Of a DNA stretch of 64,000 nucleotides, positions 9,557-19,805 are shown piece after piece. The stretch is from NCBI GenBank assembly GCA_965112735.1, contig OZ218957.1, positions 806,001-870,000 of the forward strand. Reading direction: 5' to 3'. The first letter of the stretch is position 1, and the number at the start of each line of letters is the position of its first letter. The stretch is from Phaeosaccion multiseriatum (Eukaryota > Ochrophyta, other classes). Under the pieces are notes generated by a model. That model saw nothing but the letters and a program-made list of their open reading frames with translations, was not told the origin of the DNA and made no database searches. Made by a program: the position numbers and the translations under genes.

Positions 9557-12500
9557 ATGCCGCTGCCAGCTCGAGCTTCGGTTGGAGCTGAGGCCACTCC
9601 TGTCGCTGGCGAGGATCAGGAGGCGTTGCTCATTGGTCCCAACGCCAGAGCCTCTGACGCTCTCACGCTGGAGCTTACCCTCTCCCTGCAAGGGCTGCAG
9701 TTGGAGTCCGCCATTGTCGAGCAGCAGCAGAAGGCCCCATTATGGCTCAGTTATTCGTTCTTGGGCGTCATTGTGCAGACAGACCAGTTCACACAAGTAG
9801 CGGCGCCACCACCAGCAGCAGGAGCAGCAGCAGCGGGGGACGGTAGTGCTTCTGCTGACCAGGACCAGGACCAGGACCAGAAGGAGTCCTCCTTCACCCC
9901 GATCCGCGACACATACCGCCTTAAAGCCACAGTGGAGGATGTGACGCGCTTTCTCTCCGAGGCCTCCGTGCTGCACGTTCTCCTCTGCACCGACAAGAAG
10001 GTGCTGGCCAGCGCCGCCATTGACTTGCGCCAGCTGCTGCCCCAGCCACCTTCTCTGGCCACTGTAGCGGCTGCAGCAGGGGCTTCGGCGTCGGCAACGG
10101 CCCAGCTGGTGGCAGGGACGAGCTTCGATGGTCAGTTTCCCCTAGAAGAGATATCCTCCGAGGAGGGAGGAGGGGCGGCGGTGGGAGGCGGGGGGATACT
10201 GCCGGCTGGTAGGGTTTGGGTAGGGGCAGAGCTTCGGGCGACCGAGACAGCGTCGACTTCTCCTAGTCCGCCCCGTTCTGATACTGGCGCGCAACAACAG
10301 CAACAGCAACAGCAGCAGCAGCAGCAGCAGCGGCGTGCGTTTACGCTCGCGCCCGGATCACCACCTCCGCCACCGCCACAGCAGTTGGTGATACAGCAGC
10401 AGCAGTCCCCTACGGAAAGGAGGGCCTACCGCCTCTCGGTGGAGCTCTCCGCCATCAAGGACTTGGACAAGGCGGACTACGTCGTCGCCAAGTACAGCTA
10501 CACACACTTGGGTACCTCTGCCCCTGTCCGAACCGCCGTGGCGTGGGTGCCTCCACACGCACGGGTTGGCTTGGGCAACTCGGTGTGCACCTTTGAGTTC
10601 GGGGCGTCGCCAGAGCAGCTGCAGGATATTGTACACGCGCACCCCCTCGTAGTCTCTCTGTGTGCCAAGTCGCAGCACGCCGAGACTGAGATCGGGGTGG
10701 TGCAGCTCCCTCTTCAGGAACTGGTGGACTCTGCCATCTCCGGCTCCAGCGAGGGTATGGGGGGAGGGGGGGGGAGGTACTACCGCTGCCCGGAGACGTC
10801 GCACAACTTCAAGACCCGTGAGAAGTGCGATGCCTTTCAACGAGGGAGGAGGCGCAGGAGCGGTGGTGGTGGTGGTGGTGGTGGTGGTGGTGGGGACAGC
10901 GACGGCGAGGGGGGAGGGGGGGGGGCAGCAACACGAGCGCCGGTGTGTCCAGTCGAGGTGACCATTATGGATGACGACTTGGCTGTCATTCGCGCCGGAC
11001 CCGAGGAAGGGGAAGAACTCTTTGCAACGGCGGAGGAGAAGCAGAGGGATAGGCGGAGGCGAAGAGGGGAAGAGGAGGGACGGCAGGGCAGGGGCGGTGA
11101 AGGGGAGGGCGTGGTGAGCGGCAAGGCTAAGGCTCCTCCTCCTCGGCAGCTTTGTTCTCTCCATGTGATTATGATTTTGGAGGACCTCGGCCCTACTGAA
11201 AGAGGAGGGGAGGACACAGCAGCAGCAGCAGCAGCAGCAGGTGCTGAAAACCGCGCCACCCTTGCGCCAAATGGAGCAGCTGTGGGTCACGGCCACGGGG
11301 GAAACGTTGCCTCTGCTGCTACTGCTGCTGTTGCTGCTGGTGGTGCTGCTGCTGCGGGGCTGTCTCCCGTGTCTCCGAGCGTTTGGGAGGAATGGCGCCG
11401 CCGAGAGGAGGCGTCATGGGGAGACAAGTTGAGGGAGAAGGATGCTGCCCTGGAGGCCAAGTGGATAGCTAACGAGGCCGTCCGAAGCAGAGCGGTGGCG
11501 GCTCTACAGGCCGACTACGGTAAGCTTGAGGCAAAGCTTCGCAAGGCGCTGAGTGAGGTGGAAACGCGTGAACGGGCTTTGGCGGGCCGAGAGGCGGAGT
11601 TGCGCACCGATCACGCCACCAAGCTGGGGGAGTTGCAGCTGTTGCAGAGGCGTCTCAAGGAGGAGAGTAAGCACAGCGTGCAAATTGAGAAGCTCCAGCG
11701 CGAGGCTGCGGAGAGGCAGCTGCACGCCACACGCCTGCTCTTGACCAAGGCCGAGGGGAGGGCGCGGGCCGCTGAGGACGAGTTTGACAAATATAGAGCC
11801 ACGCAGAGGAAGACGTCGGAAGGGGCGCTGCGGCAGGTGCGTGCGTGTGGGTGCGTGCGTGTGGGTGCGTGCGTGTGGGTGCGTGCGTGTGGGTGCGTGC
11901 GTGTGGGTGCGTGCGTGTGGGTGCGTGCGTGTGGGTGCGTGCGTGTGGGTGCGTGCGTGTGGGTGCGTGCGTGTTGGGGGGTGGGGGCATGGGGGTGGGA
12001 GCCGGGGGGGCATGCGGCAGAAGTCAGCGGGGGGGAGAGAATACGACTGCCACGCACATCTGTCTCTGCCTGTCTTCCTCTGGTGAGCTCCGCGGGTGCC
12101 CTCCCCTGCATTGTGTGTAGTGTATGTGTGTATGCGTGTGTGTCTGTGTGTCTGTCTGGCTTTGTGTGTGTTTGTGTATGCGTGTGTGCGTCTATATTTA
12201 CGGTGCATGCCTCATCTATCCATCCATCCATCTATCCATCCATCCATCTATCCATCCATCCATCTATCCATCCATCCACCTATCTATCCGTCCATCTATC
12301 CATCCATCCACCCATCTATCCACCCATCTATCCACCCATCTATCCATCCATCCACCCATCTATCCATCCATCCGTCCATCCATCCATCCATCCATCCATC
12401 CATTTATCCATCCATCCATCCATCCGTCCATCCATCCGTCCATCCATCCATCCATCCATCCATCCATCCATCCATCGTCTATCCATCCATCCATCCATCT

Positions 12501-12678
12501 ATCCATCTATCCATCCATCTATCCGTCCATCCATCCATCCATCTATCCATCCCTCCATCCATCCATCCATCCATCCATCCATCTATCTATCTATCCATCC
12601 ACCCATCCATCCATCCATCCATCCATCCATCTATCCATCCACCCATCCATCCATCCATCCACCCATCCATCTATCCAC

Positions 12679-12714
<36 letters not shown>

Positions 12715-13918
12715 CCATCCATCTATCCGTCCACCCATCCATCCATCTGTCCATCCATCCATCCATCCATCTATCCATCCATCTATCCATCCATCCATCT
12801 ATCCATCCATCCATCTATCCATCCATCCATGTATCTATCCATCCACCCATCTATCCATCCTTCCATCCATCCATCCCCACGGCTCCTGTCTGTCTCTATG
12901 CGGCATACAGGAAGTGTCGAGGGCGCAGGCACGGGCTACCGAGCTGGAGGCGAGCATGGAGCGAGAAAGGAGCGAAAAGCACAAAGCCCTGCTCGAGAAG
13001 GAGGAGTTCCGAGCCCATATACACAAGTTGGCCAGGCAGCTCAAGAGGCATCAAGAGAGAGAGGCCACGGCAGCACGGAGGGAGCTCGAACATCTCCGGG
13101 TAGAGTACTTGGCGAGGGAGGAGAGGTGAGGGAGCGAGGGAAGGAAGGAGGAGAGAGGAAAGAAGGGAGGGAGGGAGGGAGGGAGGGAGGGAGGGAGGGA
13201 GGGAGGGAGGGAGGGAGGGAGGGAGGGAGGGAAAGAGGGAGGGAGGGCATGAGTGAGTGAGTGTGTCCCGTCCTGTCGTGTCGTGTCCTGCCCATCCTTC
13301 CTCGAGTGGAGGAGGAGCTTTGCTTACCTACTCGGTGGACAACCTCTCCACTGCAGCGCATATTGCCTTTCTTTACCTCACTGTTACTATTACTATTGAT
13401 GGCCCCACCCTTTCTGATTCATGTCCGCCCAATGTCCTCCCGCACCTCCCCCTCCTGACCCATCAACTGCCATCCCTGTCGCGAAAGGTTCATGCTCGAC
13501 GGCGACAGGAACGCGTTGCGAAGCATCAAGCAAGAAATGGACGAGATGCGAAGAGCGGCGGCAGGGGCAGCGGCGGCGGCGACGGCGGCGAACAGTAGTG
13601 ACAGAACAGTGCTTGGGGAAGGCAGGGATGACCACGGCCATGATGAGAGCAGGGGCAGCAGCGGCAGCAGCGGCGGCAGCGGCCAGCGCTCTAGACCGAG
13701 GAGGAGGCGGCAGGTAACAACGACGGTCTCCTCCGACAGCAGTCGAAGGGAGCGAGAGGAGCACGAGCAAGGATTCGAAGGCTGCCATAGCGAAGATCCC
13801 TCTCCCAGAGCCTTCCCTTCCCCCACCCGCCACCCCGGTCCTCCTGGTGTTGGTGTATCACCAACTGCTGCGGGCTCGCGTAAGACCACTGTCACTCGCA
13901 GCTCGAGTCGACGACCGC

Positions 13919-13956
<38 letters not shown>

Positions 13957-14277
13957 TTGGTGATACAGCAGCAGTCGTATGGGCAGCAGCAGTACTCGCG
14001 AGGAGAGTCTCATCCGCGAAAGGGGCAGGAGAATGCGTCTTCTCACCAGCAGGAGCTCAGGCTCGGTGGTATGGACGGAGGAGGGTCGAAGGAGGGCGGC
14101 CGCGAGGAGAGTGAAGAGGTGCGCAGCGCAAGCGCTCTGCAGTGGCGGGCGGAGCTCTTGGCCACGGGGCTGTACACAGATGGCGACCGCGCCATTCAGT
14201 GCCTCGACAGGGACGCGAGGGGTGACAGGGGCGGGCAACAGCAGCGGAGGCCGCCGCCGGATCGTGCGAAGGGGTAA
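9557..14277 (+). CDS. CEP120: CEP120 homologue (centriole elongation protein) without the first C2 domain
   Basis: Exons 9557-11836, 12911-13125 and 13488-14277 (TAA) encode about 1094 residues. The order matches CEP120. A middle C2-like domain comes first ([35 protein letters not shown]), then a second C2-like domain ([34 protein letters not shown]), then a long coiled coil (about residues 620-860). The C-terminus has [19 protein letters not shown], like the vertebrate CEP120 motif with TGVYNHEDRIISELD. CEP120 drives centriole elongation and appendage assembly and acts with SPICE1 and CPAP; the Chlamydomonas relative is UNI2. The N-terminal C2A domain is absent: the ATG falls where vertebrate C2B begins. 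I start at ATG 9557; the frame is open further 5' only from a TTG. Gln, Gly and Arg tracts interrupt the domains. Intron 1 (1074 nt) is stop-free and in frame. Confidence 0.82.
11837..12910. repeat. CEP120 intron 1: 14-bp minisatellite plus degenerate (CATC)n array
   Basis: From the donor, about nine copies of GTGCGTGCGTGTGG run to about 11970. A (CATC)n array with CTATC, CACC and CGTC variants fills about 12211-12875, up to the acceptor (CATACAG). The frame of the flanking exons stays open throughout the intron. Confidence 0.9.
13126..13487. repeat. CEP120 intron 2 with (GGGA)n array
   Basis: The intron starts GTGAGGGAGC at 13126. A (GGGA)n tract occupies about 13165-13240, almost directly after the donor, followed by GTGA units and a unique pyrimidine-rich 3' part ending GCGAAAG at 13487. 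Confidence 0.8.
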
Positions 14278-14770
14278 GGCGGTAAAGGTAGCGGTAGCTG
14301 TGCGTGGTAGTACTATGAAGGTGGAGGTGTATGTACAGAGCTGTGGCCTTGGCGGGTGGGGTTTGCGAGAGTAGGATGGATGGCCTCCCAAAGCTTTCGT
14401 ACTTACACAACTGTATTCATTCGTACATTTTTAACCCCCCTCCCCTTAAGCATTGCAAAATCGTGATTCTTTACGGGCTTCCCCTCCATGTACATGCATT
14501 CCCCGTCGTCTCTTTCTATTTTGCCCATCGTACTGTATCGCACACCCACAAAGGCCCGAGCTACTTTCTTTAGCTACCATGTAAATTCTATACACTGACT
14601 GATTCGATCTCCACGTAGAACAAATTGAAAGAGGGAAGAGAAGTTTAACGTTTTCCCTCTTGAGAGAGTGACAAATTCATCCTTCTGCCGAGAGGCCCAC
14701 TGCATATTCTACTCCTATTGAGTAATGAGCGAGTCAACTACCCGTAGTCAGCCGAGCAGCCAACAAGAGC
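14278..14770. other. Spacer after CEP120
   Basis: I see no supported gene here. The stretch is AT-richer than its surroundings (about 14400-14720) and probably holds the CEP120 3'-UTR and polyadenylation region. Confidence 0.5.
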
Positions 14771-15571
14771 CTACCCGCATGAAAAGGCCCGGGCGGATCG
14801 TTCTTCATTCCTTTCGTCCTCTCCTTGTACCCCCTCCTCCGAAACCGACCGGTGGCACCGCTCCCCCCCCTCCTCCTCCTCCTCGCTCTCCTCCTCGCCC
14901 TCCTCGACCACACAATGGACCTGACCATTGGGGCCATTGTCCCTTCTCCGCCGCACGGCGACCATAGAAACGTAGCAGTGATTTCGCACATTGCCGAGGC
15001 GGGAATCGCTCCTCACCAAGGGGGATGGACGCGCGGCAATGGCGATTGGGGTGGGGCAAGAAGAGGCCCTAATAGGCCTTGTCGTCGACCGCTCCATGCT
15101 GCTCGGGGGGGAGGGGGAGGCCGTCGTGGGGCAGTCGTCGCTGCTCCTCTTGCTGCCATCGGCGGTTTTGGTGGTGCCGAGGAAAAGGGTTGAGCGAACG
15201 AGCCGCTTCACTGACAAAGCTGCTCCTAGTGGGCTACGGGACAATGGCGCTTCTCCTCGCGCTGGGCTACTGCGGCGCCGGTAGCCGCGCCCTCGTTGCT
15301 GCCTCTCGTCGTCATGGCACTCTTGCCCGGCCAGCGTATCCTGAGCTCTCCGGAACCGAGAAGTCATTATTTTTGCTGCTCTAGGAAGCTCCACTGCCCA
15401 ACGCGTAGGACTCGTAGCGGGCGTCTGCGGCGACGGGCTTCGGCGCGGGCTTCGTCCACGATACGGCTCCTGCTTCTCCTCCTCCTGCTCCTGCTGCGCT
15501 CCGGTTGGTGCCGCCCCTCCTGCTGGACCGCGGTGGGCAGGACCTTGCTCGCTCAACGAGACACTCGTCAT
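14771..15571 (-). CDS. Possible Ser/Arg-rich protein, doubtful
   Basis: A 266-codon frame opens with a true ATG (15569-15571), MTSVSLSEQG. It is rich in Arg, Ser and Pro (for example RGRSPRRSPSPQTPATSP) with a Glu run near the C-terminus (EEGEEESEEEEEGGE). Composition resembles RS-type disordered proteins, and no folded domain or family motif is recognised. GC-rich DNA without stops could produce this by chance, and parts of the opposite strand are open too. Low confidence that it is a gene. Transcript evidence would decide. Confidence 0.3.
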   Translation of the reverse strand: MTSVSLSEQGPAHRGPAGGAAPTGAQQEQEEEKQEPYRGRSPRRSPSPQTPATSPTRWAVELPRAAKIMTSRFRRAQDTLAGQECHDDERQQRGRGYRRRSSPARGEAPLSRSPLGAALSVKRLVRSTLFLGTTKTADGSKRSSDDCPTTASPSPPSSMERSTTRPIRASSCPTPIAIAARPSPLVRSDSRLGNVRNHCYVSMVAVRRRRDNGPNGQVHCVVEEGEEESEEEEEGGERCHRSVSEEGVQGEDERNEERSARAFSCG

Positions 15572-15840
15572 GGTCTGCTCTTTTGCTTTTGCTTTTGCTC
15601 TGTATGCGTCTCTCTCTCTCTCTTCGCCCTCAGAGCGGCAGATGGTTTGGCCACCAAAAACTCAAGTGGTGAAACCGTCAGGGATTACCCGTCAGCGCTG
15701 GCGTCCACACGTATTTTTCCCGGAGCGTTAGCATCCCGTGCATCAGGCCACTGGCTTCTTGTGGGGCACTCTTCGTAGGGACCTGGTTTCTCCTTCCTTT
15801 TCACGCACTCCGTCGCTCCCTCCCTCCTTTTTCGGCCCAT

Positions 15841-16080
15841 GGGACGTTTCTGTGGCTCCTGGCTTCTCCTGGCTTCGGGCTTTTTTGGCCGCAGCAGGCC
15901 AGCGCTGGCTTCTCGGCTTTCGGTCGTAGGCCGCCTCTGGCTTCTGGCTTGTCACTCTTTCCCGCTGGTGATTGGCTTCTGCTGGTCACAGCCCAGCCCC
16001 TGGCTTCTCGGCCTTCGGCCGCAGGCCGCCTCTGGCTTCTGCTTACCGGGGGCCAGAGAAACCTCGCCTGGGGCCGACCT
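15841..16080. mobile_element. Dispersed GGCTTCTGG-rich repeat (copy 2)
   Basis: Repeated GGCTTCTGG, GGCTTCTCGG and GGCCGCAGGCC motifs occur here. The right end (about 16049-16080, GAGAAACCTCGCCTGGGGCC) is the same core as the right end of the copy at 6441-6706. The left inverted end is not recognisable, so this copy may be truncated or diverged. Confidence 0.5.
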
Positions 16081-16453
16081 CCTCCCTCACTCACTAGATC
16101 GCAAACTCGCTCACTCACGCACTCACGCACGCCCGCCCGCCCGCCCGCCCGCACGCACCCCCCCTCCCACTCCCTCCCTCGCTCCGCTTCTCCCTCTCTG
16201 ATCACTCACTCACGCACGCCCCCACGCACGCCCCCACGCACGCACAAACACATTCCCTTCCTCACCATTCACTCACTCACTCACTCTCGACTCACGCACT
16301 AACCCACTCAGTCACGCACTTCCTCACTCACTCACTCACTCACTCACTCACTCACTCACTCACCTACTCACGCACTAACCCACTCACTCACGCACTTCCT
16401 CACTCACGCTCGGGCGTCTTAGTAACTTCCTCGCCACTCACGTCCTCACTCAC
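16081..16453. repeat. Degenerate (CACT)n array
   Basis: CACT and CACGCA units with CACGCCC and TAACC variants run up to the orphan multicopper-oxidase exon. Confidence 0.8.
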
Positions 16454-16664
16454 CTTCATCAGGCAGACGTTCGAGAGAAGGGGGCTCTACGTGTGGCACT
16501 GTCACATCCTCTCCCACGAGGACAACGAGATGACGCAAGTCTCGGTTGGTTCGACATTTCCTCACACTTTCGGGGCCGATTCCAGGCATGTTCAACAAGA
16601 ACAACGAGACAAAAAGTACTCTCCACACTTCAGAGCCTTGAAGCAAATAAAGGAGGCTTGTCAT
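16454..16664 (+). pseudogene. Orphan multicopper-oxidase C-terminal exon fragment
   Basis: The frame reads TFERRGLYVWHCHILSHEDN followed by EM, the C-terminal copper-binding block of multicopper oxidases (HCHxxxHxxxxM: His and Cys ligands of the type 1 and type 3 sites). It is closest in feel to CotA/bilirubin-oxidase-like enzymes. The frame continues to a TAG at about 16662-16664 without further family similarity. No other MCO exon (HWHG or HPxHxHG motifs) was found in the several kilobases upstream, which are repeat-filled. It is either a degraded gene fragment or the last exon of a gene with a very long intron. The acceptor could be the CATCAG just before 16460. Confidence 0.55.
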
Positions 16665-17286
16665 TAGTGTCTGTGGTACTAGGAGCCCTGGACAAACTTT
16701 AAGCTATGCAATGCCTTGTGCACCCCCCCCCCCTCCCCCCTTCCTGCTCCCCATCAACAGTACCTGGGGTGGTCCATGTCCCCACATGCCTCCTTCGCTT
16801 GTCTACCTGAGCGCCAAACAAGATGCCCCGGCGTTGGCCCTTCACGAAGCCCCTTGGTGCTCCACCTCCCCTAACCAGATGGCAGCGGACGGACTGATAC
16901 CCCGTGCATGGTGTCGGGCCCTGTGCTCTCTCTTCTCGCGCTTCAAGCTGGCATCGTACTGCTTAGCTTAGCTTCGCTTAACGAGCAAGAGCAAGCCCGG
17001 ACAGGAGTAAGTCCAAGTTGGCCAGACAAACGTCGCTGACACAGAGACACCTGCTGCCGTACATACATCCCTCTCTCTCTCGCGCGCTCTCTGCTCGGTG
17101 TCATCATCAACGTGGAAAATGGCCCCAACCCCAGCGCAACTGGTGCTTGCACAACGCCACACCGACACAACACGCAGAGAGAGCACTTGTGCCCTCCGCA
17201 CCGACGCGTGTGCGCATCGCTACGCATCTCTCCCTCCCTCTCTCACTGAGGACAGGCTCGTAAGGAAAGCAACCGCTACGAAACAA

Positions 17287-17319
<33 letters not shown>

Positions 17320-17330
17320 GCCGCCGCCGC
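16665..17330. other. Spacer without a supported gene
   Basis: Unique sequence between the MCO fragment and the 3' end of the cytochrome b5 reductase gene. It ends in a (GCT)n/(GCC)n tract at about 17289-17331 that abuts the reductase stop codon. No coding feature is convincing. Confidence 0.5.
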
Positions 17331-18761
17331 TCAGAACGCAAAGTACTGCTCCTCCTTGAAGCCGAGCTTGGCAAAGGCCGGCTTGCACGCGTACTCAATC
17401 ATCGGCGGGGGACCACACATAAGCAGCAACACGTCGTCGGCAGGGGCTGGGAGATGCTTTCTACACATCTCTTCGCTGACAAAGCCCGAGGAGCCGGTCC
17501 AACCCTCCGGCGGACGGTCGAGGGTGTATTCGAAGCTAAAGTCGGCCCCGGGGTACCGGGTCGAAATGCCTTCAATCATATCACGCAGCAAAATGTCGTC
17601 CTCTGTTTGGTTGGCAAAGAGCAGGTTCATACTGATACCACTCCCCTCCCTCAGAATGGCGTTGATGATCTGCAGCATGGGGGTAATGCCTGTGCCTCCT
17701 GCCACCATGCCCACCTTTCTCACCACCATTGTCCCCTTCCTCACCATCTCGAACTTGCCCTTGCCGTGGTAGGTCAGGGTGCCCTTGGGGCCCCGCATAA
17801 GCATATAGTCGCCAATCCTGAGCTTCTCCAGGTGCTGGGACATTTTGCCCCCGTCTGGAAACTTTGGGTGCACGTTGGCAAAGTACACCTTTGGAAGGAT
17901 AACAAACGGGGGAGGAGAGAGAGGAGGGAGGAGGGGAAACCAGGGCAAGGAGAGTCAGGCTAGGGGAAGACGAGGAGGGAGGAGGGAAACAAGGCAAGGA
18001 TCATACATTCATGTAACAAGTATCACACTCCTCCAACACGCAGGGCACAATTTTGGCCCAATAAACACAAGGTAGCGGGTCGACAAGGACAACTACACGC
18101 GCCCACCCATTCATTCTCTTACCTTGATGACAAAATCCACGAATCCCCTCTCCTCGTCCGATGTGGTTGGCGTGTAGGACCGCAGAACCATCTTCCCGTT
18201 GTCGTCGGTGAACTTTAGGCTCACGTGCTGACCGATGGGAAGCCCCAGCCTGTGTGCTTTGCTCTGTAAGCCAAAGCGGAAGCGGCGTGTGTCGTGCGAT
18301 AGCTCCTCCTTCTCGATGAGGGGAAAGGGTGTGTACTCGTCCTTGTTCAGAGCCACCGGCGCACTGCCTTTGCCCTTGGTCAAAATGACCAGTAGCCCCA
18401 CGGTGGTCGCAATGGCGACGGCGAAAGCCGCTACCACGGGATCCTGTGGGTAGGAAAGAGGAGAATGAGAAGGAGGAGAAATGAGGGAGGAGAGGGAGGA
18501 GGACAAAACAGAGAGTAGGGGGTCAGAGGGCGACGGATCCGGCGGGGTGACCAGAAGACTAGGCCCCCGATCCCTTGAAGTCTGTCGTGAGGGTGCATCA
18601 CCTACTGCTCTTGCAGAGGCAACACACTGTTTTTTTTTGTTCGAGTAAGGAAGGCGCATCTTGAGAAAAAAGAGGGCGAGGATGTTTCTACTGCTGCTGC
18701 TGCTGCTTTGCGATGCGCTTTCCATCAAGCGACGACGACTCACGTTCACCAAAGCGTCCAT
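17331..18761 (-). CDS. NADH-cytochrome b5 reductase, membrane-anchored
   Basis: Exons 18744-18761 (ATG plus five codons), 18123-18443 and 17331-17888 (TGA) join in phase to 298 residues, the normal family size. An N-terminal membrane anchor (VVAAFAVAIATTVGLLVIL) precedes the FAD domain with LRSYTPTTSDEE (FAD-binding RxYT motif). The NADH domain follows, with GMVAGGTGITPMLQ and LMCGPPPMIEYAC, and the typical aromatic C-terminus EEQYFAF. The enzyme passes electrons from NADH through FAD to cytochrome b5 on the ER or outer mitochondrial membrane, feeding lipid desaturation and sterol synthesis. The first exon is very short, and its donor GTGAGT is canonical. It diverges from the LAMMER kinase gene. 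Confidence 0.93.
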
Positions 18762-19138
18762 GTATGGTTTTGGCAGAGAAGAAGAGAAGAGAGGAGAAGG
18801 AGAGAGGGAAGGGAATGGGGGGGCGGCGGCGGGACAGTGAGTTGTTGACTTAGTAGGAATCAGGAAAGGACGCCCCCTGGGAAATCCCCTCCTCCTTTAA
18901 ACCAATATCAATATTGCTTTGCTTTCAGCTTTGCATTGAAAGCTTTCAATCGAGAGAGAGACCGGTCAGTAAAGCATGTCTGGATAATTTCACCTTTCCT
19001 CTGCTTCTCACGCTCAGCGTACCCAGGAAGTTTGGCTCAGAGACTGGGGGAAGGGTTTTGTTTTGTAAACCGTACATTTGTAGTGGTGCGCGAACGAGGG
19101 TGCCCGGTGTAGCTGCGTGGTGCAGGGGCTGAGAAAAG
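18762..19138. promoter_or_regulatory. Divergent promoter region (cyt b5 reductase / LAMMER kinase)
   Basis: These 377 bp separate two opposite start codons. They contain a perfect 16-bp palindrome ATTGAAAGCTTTCAAT at 18935-18950 within an AT-richer patch (about 18900-18970). The palindrome could be a dimeric factor site; that is inference only. Confidence 0.45.
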
Positions 19139-19774
19139 ATGAGGTCCGCGTCGAGAGGAGAGGACAGAGAACGGAGGGCGAGGAGCCCGAGCAGCGGTGG
19201 CTACCGAGAAAAGAAGCGGTACAAGAGAGAGCGGAAAAGGGGGGAGAGGGGGGGCAGCAGAAAGCGTAGACGGACCACCGCCACCGACGATCGAGGGAGG
19301 GCACCCAACTCTGCAAGGCGGAGGAGCTGGGAAAGGAGTCCACCCAGGGGAGGGGGGCAGAGACGGAGGAGCAGCAGCGGGAGCTACGACGATGAGAGGC
19401 ACTACGGCAACGGGAAGGACCCTGGAGATGGAAGAGGGGGGGCGGGAGGGCGAGGAGAGGGTGGTCGTGGGTTAGACTTTGAGGATCATAGGCGTTCGGC
19501 GGCAGGAGGAGGGGGGGGGGGTTCATCAAGAGGAGGAGGCGGTAGAGACGATGGAGGAGGGGGGGGGGGAGGAGGAGTGGGGGGAGATGTGAGTAGTAGG
19601 AGAAGTGGGCATCGGAAGCGGTCCGACAGGGACAGGACCAATCGATCAAGTAATGGGCAAGGAAGCCGGAGCACGGCGGCCACAAGCGATAGAACGGGCA
19701 GCGGAGGGGGCGAGGGGGGAGGGGGGAGGGGAGGAAACAATGCCAATAACCGCGCCTCCACCACCAACAACAGC

Positions 19775-19805
<31 letters not shown>

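Noticed and set aside
12096-13260. Frames with IHPSIHPS repeats
   Set aside because: They are read through the (CATC)n array in CEP120 intron 1.
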